DNA of 64,000 bases. Origin: Trichobilharzia szidati. Lineage: Eukaryota > Platyhelminthes > Trematoda > Strigeidida > Schistosomatidae. Location of the stretch: assembly GCA_944472155.2 (NCBI GenBank), contig OX235274.1, forward strand, positions 32,920,052-32,984,051, written 5' to 3'. The position numbers and the translations under genes are program-made. Shown here in pieces: positions 56,698 through 64,000 of this stretch (the stretch's first letter is position 1; each line of letters opens with the position of its first letter). Below the pieces are notes generated by a model, which did not search any database, was not told the DNA's origin, and saw only the letters and a list, made by a program, of their open reading frames with translations.

Positions 56698-56830
56698 ACA
56701 ATAAATTGTGCTCGAAACGTGGTCATCAGTAAATATTACTGTATAACATACTGTGAGACTTTATCAAAATAAAATCTTCTCCATAATGGAATTATACTCT
56801 ACCACAGTGCACAAGTTCTATTCTTATATC
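56698..56830 (+). repeat. PLE-1 terminus, right part
   Basis: Resumes the PLE-1 terminus after the nested insertion: ACAATAAATTGTGCTCGAAA, a G insertion in CGTGGTCATCAG, and CTCTACCACAGTGCACAAG. Confidence 0.75.
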
Positions 56831-57540
56831 GATTATGCATTTACACTTGATTTCTTTATTACCATTTATGCTATCAATCAAATCACATGAATTGCGATCT
56901 CAGTTTTCCAAGGAAACTATGGTGAAATAGTCACCTCCAGCTGCGAAGATAGCCAACTAATTTGAAAATCGTGAATTTGATTTATACGTTCTGACTGGTA
57001 AAGTGATGAGAAGAAGAAGACGAATGAATTTTACGTCAGTGATGAAACAATGACATAAACCAAGGATGCTTGACTTTCTCTATTCTCCGGAAGGGAATGT
57101 TTAAAAAAAAAAAGATTCACAAAGTGATCTGCATGAATAATTATTTTATTATGTAAATTATAATATTTCATCTTTTAGACCGTTTACTCCATTTTGAAAA
57201 GTCCAAATCTTTAATATGCAGTGCGTGATTTCTGCTTCTCTATGCCACATATCCTAACTCATGACAGGAAATTATGATGAAATTTTCTTTCTTCATAATA
57301 ATGCATTCCGTGGAGAATGAATTCACAAATAGCCAATTTCAGATGTCTGGACTATTCTCCTTTCATTTACTTCTATGAATGAATAGATAGATCCTGAAAA
57401 ACTGATTTATATTCTTTACTGTCCAAGCGAATCATATTAACCATATATTTTCCGTTGAGTAAAAAGTGCCTGAAGGTGATGCCTAGATAATATAAATACT
57501 TCGGAAGATCCTACAGTGAATAAATTTATGTAGAATTACA
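56831..57540. other. No gene recognised
   Basis: AT-rich sequence without a supported feature. Confidence 0.4.
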
Positions 57541-57544
57541 ATTG

Positions 57545-57748
57545 ACGGTATAGTGGTGGCACAGTGGTTAGGACTCTCGCCGACCATGCACATGGTCCGG
57601 GGTTCGATCCCCTGCCGGCGCACACCCGATATCTATGGTCGGCCTGCAAAAGTGGGCTACCGATATCCATGCTGAAATTTCCATACTTGTACTGAAAATA
57701 CGGTGTGGAATCAAGCTGTAAATCAAAATAAAAAATAAAAAATAAATA
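57545..57748 (+). repeat. tRNA-derived SINE, variant with A-rich tail
   Basis: Plus strand: GTGGCACAGTGGTTAGGACT (box A), CATGGTCCGGGGTTCGATCC (box B), then a different body and a tail of AAAATAAAAAATAAA units instead of the RTE-like tail. Confidence 0.75.
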
Positions 57749-57814
57749 GTATTGACAGCTGGATGATGATTCGAGCACAGTTTATTCCTGCATACTCATA
57801 TCACTTCACAATCT

Positions 57815-58560
57815 CAAGGAAGTGGAGACGCAGCCTATTGGAAACAAAAGTAAGAAGAGGAGCAGACGTTGGCTCAGACCACACTATCTTGTACAAGGGA
57901 CAATCCAAATCAAATTAAAAGCTTTCAGAGAAACAGGAGCTGCAGATAGGCCACAAGCCAAGTTCAGTACTCAAAAACTGAAGGATCAGGATACAAAGGA
58001 CATCTTCACTGCAAGCATAAGGGAAAAAGCCGAGACACAAATCAATATTGGGAAAGAGACAAGCGTTGAAAAGCACTGGGACAGCCTGAAAGCGGTGTGG
58101 AGTCAAACCTGCATGGAAGTTCTAGGCAGAAGGAAGAGACAGGACAAACAGTGGCTCACTATGGACACATGGAGACTAATAGAAGAGAGAAGGATGGTGA
58201 AACAAAAGATTCTCCAGTGCATCGACGAGCAACAAAAATAGGATTTGAATGCAAGCTACAATACACTGAACAAAAGAGTAAAGAAGAATGCCAGGGGAGA
58301 CAAAAGAAAATATTATGAAGCTATGGCAAGTGAAGAAGAACAAGCTGAGAAAACCATCAAATGATATCACACGTCGGGCTCTCGACTGGAACTTTTACGG
58401 CGAGTTTGTCGTCATTACGAGTGTGACATGGAGGAGGTCATGTGAAGAGGAGATGAAAGTATGTGGGCAGAATTGGAGACAGGTGAAAACGTTGGCAGAG
58501 AACCGAATGCAATGGAGGCGTGTGGCTGAATCCCTATTTTACTCTAGGAGCTAAAGGAAA
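57815..58560 (+). mobile_element. RTE (second type) with the reverse transcriptase deleted
   Basis: Plus strand: end of the endonuclease and linker (HYLVQGTIQIKLKAF, RKRQDKQWLTMDTWRLIEER, KRKYYEAMASEEEQA) runs to about 58345 and joins directly to the C-terminus (DITRRALDWN, TWRRSCEEEMKVCG, MQWRRVAESLFYSRS). The whole catalytic domain, normally several hundred codons, is missing. A stop follows DEQQK at 58240. Confidence 0.8.
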
Positions 58561-59640
58561 AGATAATGTTATAATAATAATACTCATATCACTATTTTCA
58601 CATGATTTCCAAAATTGCTTTATAAATCGTTTCACTCCCGCCTCTCTGTTATCCAAGAAAGATAAAGTCTCTCTTAATACATATGTTCTGTGGGGATTCA
58701 AAGAACAGATGTTCTGTCATTAGCCTCTTTCTCAGTCTGTGTGTATCTCTCTCCATTATTTAATACCTTTAACCCATCTCAACCTGTTGAGTGATGATGC
58801 AAGTTGATGTTGATGCAAGTGTTTGCATCCCATACACCTCTGAGTTTGTTTTATAGATTATTTAACCCAGCGTAATTTATCATTCTGGAATGATAGACTC
58901 TCCTGTAACATCGTAAATATGTTTATTGTTAATGCCTAAGCATCAGCCTCTACGATGGGAGTAGATTACTGACTCTCCAGTTAGCAATTTCGATAGTCCA
59001 CATGAATTCCATCTGCTCTCGCAGATTCTTAACACTTTCATACCGTATTTTCTCATTTCTTTAGCAACATGAGAAGCCTTTCCAGCTTTGTACATTGTAC
59101 GGACAGTTCACATCTCCATTCTTATTTGATACATTGGCTTCCGGAAAGCTTTCACCAGTCCGTTTCACTTCGTCTCTCCGATTCCGGTAAAAAAAACAAG
59201 TCTGTTTTAGTATTTTTCTTGTGCATTGAAGTTTTCATTGCATTTTGATTGGTTTTCCGGGGTTCGGTTGCTATCCACACTCCCAAATCTCCTTTTTTCC
59301 GGGCTTGGGACTGTTTAGAAATCTAGCAAGCTAGTAAACTAGACGAGGTTCCATGAAGCTCCAGTTAGCTGAATTAATGATATCTCTGAGTTATACACTG
59401 AATAACATACCTTCAAATCGCATAAATAACACAATTTTCACCAAGATTAGAGATGCCTACCAATCTTGTGCATCAGTAGGCACGAAAGATAAAACAAATG
59501 TTAAATGTCAAGTAATTACACATATAAAAACGTGACTTCTTAATTTTTTAATCAAGTGATACCATACAATATTAAGTTAACTAGGGTTAAGTTCGTTTGA
59601 CATCCTATTGATACTTAAAATAGGGTTGATCCCCAGAAGT
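58561..59640. other. No gene recognised
   Basis: AT-rich sequence without a supported feature. Confidence 0.4.
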
Positions 59641-60085
59641 ACTGTGTCTCATTTCTTCCATATGGGTTAGAAACTTGGCGCCTGCATTATGAAGAGCTTT
59701 CTGAACAGGCCACTGCAAACTCACATAAACAGTTGCCGCCGTTCGCTTCAAGCTGCATATCAGATGACCGGAAAGAATTAGCAGCAGAAAACTCTAGAAG
59801 GTGGTGAACCAATCAAGAACCTGTTACTCAACAGATATGTAGAAGAAAACAAAGATAGATCGAACACACGCTGAGGAAGCAGTTGAGTGGGATAACACGC
59901 CAGGCTAGCCCCATAGTGGAAACATAAGAAGAAGAGACAAGTTGGAAATGGGTGTGAGGGTGATGTGGAGAGCATTACGTGAGAAGGAGGACTGCAGATA
60001 ACAGGATAAAATGTGGGTGTTCTGTTGAAACCCCATGTTCCACTCAGAACCCAAGGGAATAATAATGTTGTAATAATAAAATAGT
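59641..60085 (+). pseudogene. RTE (second type) C-terminus and tail, decayed
   Basis: Plus strand: RRSLQAAYQMTGKN-like wording, several stops, then the tail CCCATGTTCCACTCAGAACC and an AATAATAATG repeat. Confidence 0.65.
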
Positions 60086-60196
60086 TATCAGGTATACAAC
60101 TCACTGATTAGTACAACTGCAACAACAGTCAATTAAACCTCATTTGAGCAGCAGACATGGAATAAAGCCATTTCGCCTAAGTAAATCAACATTTTC

Positions 60197-60430
60197 GCGT
60201 CGGTGGCACAGCGGTAGAATGCTCGCCAACCACGCATGTGTTTCGGGGTTCGATCCCTGGCTGACGCACTCGTTTACCTCTCTAAGGCAGCAATGAAACT
60301 GGTAAGGAGGGAAGGTTGGGCATGAGGCTAGCAACCCCGTCCCGTAAAAATAAACACTACTGCTACCGAAACTTGAGGCCGTCAGCTTGAAGCCCTATGT
60401 TCCACTGGGAACGTAAATGAATAAAAAAAG
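60197..60430 (+). repeat. tRNA-derived SINE with RTE-like tail
   Basis: Full plus-strand copy: GTCGGTGGCACAGCGGTAGA (box A), GGGGTTCGATCCCTGG (box B), body, then AGCCCTATGTTCCACTGGGA and AATGAATAAAAAAAG. The clearest copy for comparing its tail with the RTE at 38380. Confidence 0.85.
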
Positions 60431-60797
60431 AACAACGTTTACAACAGAAACCACTACGTCCAAGAAAACTGTCACGAGTTGTGCAGTTCAAACAATTCAA
60501 TGTGAAGTCAATAATTCCTTATAGCCTTTCCTTTTTTCCAACGATTAAGAAGCGTGCACGTCGCTCTATTTTCGATAAACTTAACCGAAATAATAAAAAA
60601 ACCAAAGAAAAAGAATAAACAGAAAAATGGGAAATAATTTTTATTGACATAAATTTTTATTTTAATTACATTAGCATGAGAATTGATGTGGAATAAAAAT
60701 AAGAAATACGTAAGAGCCAAAAGTTTGTATGCGTGGTAACAATTGAGCAGGGGAAAACAGTGAAGCAAAGCTATCTAAATCATTATTTCTACTGTAG

Positions 60798-61060
60798 TTT
60801 TCAAGGGTTAATTTGCAGGGATATGACCGATTTCAAGATTGGTCACGAGCGGACCTCAGTTAGATAGCTCCTGAAAGTGAAGGAGATGTAAACAATCGTT
60901 TAATCATAGTTTGGGACTCTTCATCTTTACGCACAACGGTCGATCCTGGGACGAACCCACTGACTATTTTGTCACTGGAAACGGAATCCAATGGTCTGCC
61001 GAAGAGTCCCTACTTTTCGATGGTTCTCTGACTGAAGCCAGTTAGTCATTCATTCAAGCC
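60798..61060 (-). repeat. Diverged hammerhead-type SINE
   Basis: Minus copy with AAGATGAAGAGTCCCAAAC followed by a decayed second strand (TGATTAAACGATTG) and a recognisable 3' part. Confidence 0.6.
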
Positions 61061-61114
61061 ATTCAAGCTTTTTCCTTAACAAAAGAGGATTATAGACATT
61101 GGATCATAGGAATT

Positions 61115-61890
61115 ATTAAAAAGGCGGTTGAAGAGAAGAAAATTTTCTTTTCGACGAAGTCATCAACTAGGCTGTATATGCGTGTATTGATATTAAATGT
61201 GTGAGAATGTTCCAGAATTATTTCCGGTCAAAGGTTAAATTAATAAAATTATTAAGTGTAATGAACAGAGATCGGGTAGAAAAGACAAAATAGGATTATT
61301 ATAATTACTGGATAACTCGTCAGTTTGTGTAATTACGGGTTTAGGACGTAGTAGTAACGAAATGTGTAGGAGGTTCAGACATATAAAAATAAAAGCAGTA
61401 GCCAAATCTAACAGAGCAGATAAAGATTTAAAAACGTAAATATAACAAATAAACGGGAAGGTTGGACAAGAAAGATAATATGATAATCGTTATTGATGGG
61501 ACTTACTTTTAATGATGGCCACGGTAGGGACAACGGTTGGACGTATTTCTTTTGGAAACATAAAGTAGGCTTGAGTTTTTGGATAGCCAGTGCCTCAGCT
61601 ATTCCTAGATGTCTTGATTTCACTCTCTTTGGTAGGTTGTATCGGATCTTGTATGTGGCTTTGAAGGACTTTTCAAGTGGAGCTGAATGTTCAGAATTCA
61701 CCAGACGTTCTGTAATTGGACCTCTTTGTTTTCTCCTTGTGCTAACTATGCTGGGTAGTGTTCATCAGCGCATTTTACAAGTGGACGCATGCTACGGCTA
61801 ATGTACTCGCCTCCAAACGAGCAAGCGAACCTGTATATGCATGTTGAAGTGGCCCAATGCGACAGCTTGTCTTTCACGTGCTGAGTGAGT
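61115..61890 (-). pseudogene. Penelope-like element C-terminal part and terminus
   Basis: Minus strand from 61880: CIYRFACSFGGEYISRS (degenerate GIY-YIG), a stop near 61750, then YNLPKRVKSRHLGIAEALAI and LKPTLCFQKKYVQPLSLPWP (61640-61510). The terminus at 61120-61200 (GAAAATTTTCTTTTCGACGA) is related to that of PLE-2. Confidence 0.75.
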
Positions 61891-61914
61891 AGTTTCTTCC
61901 CAGAGCTTAGGTTT

Positions 61915-63815
61915 ACCTTATGTACCTAGTATTATTTTTACAAAATGTTCTGATATTCTGTGTCACCCTCTCACTGATCTATTTAACAAATCTTTTTCCA
62001 GTAATATTGTGCCTGCCGTTTGGAAAGACATTAAAGTTGTACCCATACCTAAATCGTCTGCTGGAGCATGTGTCAAATTTAGACCCACTGCTATTACCTC
62101 TCCTTTTTTGAAAACTATGGAGAAACTACTTTTACTTAGTCTTGTACCTTCGCTTAAATCCTTTAATGACCCTAAACAATTTGCCTATAAGCACAGTAGG
62201 GGCACTTTAGATCCAGCTGCCGTCTTATATCATAACATTGCTTCCAGTCTAGACAAGGGGGCTAAATTTGTTCGTTGTGCCTTCCTAGACTATACATCTC
62301 CTTTTGACTCGGTCCCTAGGGACATATAATTAAATAAACTTGCTGCAAGTCAAACAGAATGTTGGGCTGTTAACTGACTACATTCCTATTTCTCAGAAAG
62401 AAAGCAGTACACCGTGCATAAAGGGAAGTCTTCCACTTCATTGCCTACTGAAGCTGGTGTCCCTCAAGGCGCTGTCCTTTCTCCTTTTCTTTTTTCTTTC
62501 TTCTTACATGACTTGCCTCAGTCTGATGAAATAAACTTTGTGAAGTACGCTGATGACTTAACTGTTTCAATGGCTGTTAACTCCCAGCAAGATTGTACCA
62601 AAATAAATAGCTTTCTGTCGGGAGTCAGTAAATGGTCTGAGTCTAACGGTTTTAAACTGAATCCTTCTAAATGTCAAACTGTTAATTTCAGCTTAAGATG
62701 TAAACGACAGCTAAAAGAAGCCATCGATTCTCATGACAGTTTTAAGACTGATGACAATGATATAGGAATTAAATCAGAAATTAAGTATCTTGGACTTATT
62801 CTCTCTTCTGATCTCTCCTGGTCTTCCCATGTAGCAGCGATCTCCAGTAAAATATTCCGCCCAACATTTTACATTAAGAAGTTAAGGCACTCGGGCATAA
62901 CTCAACCCCTCCTCTTACACTTCATAAACTCTTGCATCCTACCTATTCTTCTTTATTGTTCACCCTTATTCTTTCCTGGTTTGCTTAAAAAGGACTTTGT
63001 CACAATTCGTAGAATGCTGAAGACTGTCAGTAGGATGAGTGGTGTCCCAGTGGACTACATAGTTAACGTCGTTGTCGATAGGCGTTTGACTTCGTGCAGT
63101 AAATTTGCTAAAGGGATTTTGTTTGAATTGGAGCATCCACTTCACCCTCAGCTTTCACCTTGCATCTCCTCAGGTAGAACAAGAAGTAACTTCAGAAAAC
63201 TGTATGCTCGCACGTCTAAGTATAAAAATTCTATGATACCATACTTGGCACGTATTTTATGTGATGAAAATAGCGTCAGGCAAGAATATTAACTAACCTT
63301 TTTTCATCCAGTAAATAAACAATCTCCTCCATCCATCCTTATACACCTTCAAGTTTTACTTTAATTATTTCTATTATATTTATGGTCCTGTTGCTTCTTT
63401 GTTTTACTTTCAAAATTGCAAACACCAACTTATCTCTATGACTGCTGTAATCTTTGTTTTTCCCCTCACCATATCATGTAAAAAGAACATTATATTCAAT
63501 ATTTTTAAACATGCTAGGATTTCTATACTGCATCGACAATACTGTGTGAAACAAGCCCGTGGCAATTTCCACTTGTATTATTATCATTACCTTAGCTGCT
63601 ACCATTATTATTATTTCCATTTTACATGCTGCATGTTTTTTGACATTACCCCTATTGTAAATGTGGAGAATTTTCTGTGTGATTAATTTTATTTATAATT
63701 TGAGGAAATTAGATGCAATATTGTGATTAATGCTGAAAATTCCATTCTGTATCACAAGTACTGTTTTTGGAATAAAGTAAATCATTATTATCACTATTGT
63801 TATTATTATTGCAGG
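61915..63815 (+). mobile_element. CR1-type LINE with nearly complete reverse transcriptase
   Basis: Plus strand: VPAVWKDIKVVPIPKSS, KFRPTAITSPFLKTMEKLLL, CAFLDYTSPFDSVPRD (motif A, with P for A), a stop at 62327 and a shift before 62414. It continues TEAGVPQGAVLSPFLFSFFL (motif B), NFVKYADDLTVSM (YADD box) and EIKYLGLILSSDLSWSSHVA, with the C-terminal FRKLYARTSKYKNS to a stop at 63292. The 3' untranslated region runs to GGAATAAAGTAAATC and an ATT-type microsatellite near 63815. The N-terminal and endonuclease parts are missing. Closely related to the copy in the ARMC6 intron. Confidence 0.85.
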
Positions 63816-63819
63816 AGAA

Positions 63820-64000
63820 TGTTAATTGTAGGCTGGTGGCGGAGAATGTTTTGCTGAGAGACTTCGAAAGCCGTCTACGGATAATTTCTGCTTCAGTATT
63901 TGAGCGAATATAAAATAGGCGATAAAAGATATATATATATATATGAAGCTTTCAGGTGATTAGATTACTCAGAGATTCGTTTGGTGTTTCTAAATCTCAT
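63820..64000. other. No gene recognised
   Basis: Short end of the window; a TA repeat lies at about 63930-63944. Confidence 0.4.

Overview
The window looks like nuclear DNA of a schistosome-type blood fluke (Trematoda). It is AT-rich, its coding exons are separated by long introns, and most of the sequence is a mosaic of the repeat classes known from Schistosoma: RTE-clade LINEs (SR2-like and a second type), CR1-type LINEs, Penelope-like elements (PLEs) with GIY-YIG endonucleases, solo LTRs, tRNA-derived SINEs, and short elements with a hammerhead-ribozyme-like core related to schistosome Sm-alpha. An assembly gap of about 500 N lies at 36675-37173. The species cannot be named from the sequence alone.

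Only two cellular genes are well supported, and they converge. Gene 1 (plus strand, about 7.65-23.55 kb, 5' end not found) encodes a serine-rich, probably nuclear protein of about 1,430 residues that I do not recognise. Its exons join in phase: 7651-7855 + 8966-9749 (one ancestral exon split by a retrotransposon), 10182-10206, 11906-12045, 18314-18447 and the large last exon 20366-23372, followed by AATAAA at 23546. Gene 2 (minus strand) is the 3' end of the armadillo-repeat gene ARMC6: exon 35143-35391 and last exon 30510-30782, separated by a 4.4-kb intron filled with retroelements.

Layout: 0.8-4.9 kb, a LINE remnant split by a solo LTR, a PLE scrap and a second LTR. 5-7 kb, a PLE inserted in an older repeat with a clear target-site duplication (TSD). 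7.6-23.5 kb, gene 1 with PLEs in its introns. 23.6-30.4 kb, RTE, PLE, Sm-alpha-like and SR2 pieces. 30.5-35.4 kb, ARMC6. 35.9-38.4 kb, RTE pieces around the gap. 41-51 kb, clustered hammerhead-type SINEs, often in head-to-head pairs, plus PLE and CR1 remnants. 53.7-56.8 kb, a nearly intact PLE nested inside another PLE. 57.5-61.9 kb, SINEs, RTE and PLE scraps. 61.9-63.8 kb, a long CR1 reverse transcriptase.

The most interesting signals are an SR2 copy inserted inside a coding exon of gene 1, with a 12-bp TSD and a frame-preserving GT...AG pair that could let it be spliced out as a new intron; a hammerhead-like core kept across many tRNA-type SINEs but with a changed first core base; PLEs flanked again and again by inverted copies of their own terminus; and a tRNA SINE that shares its 3' tail with the second RTE family.
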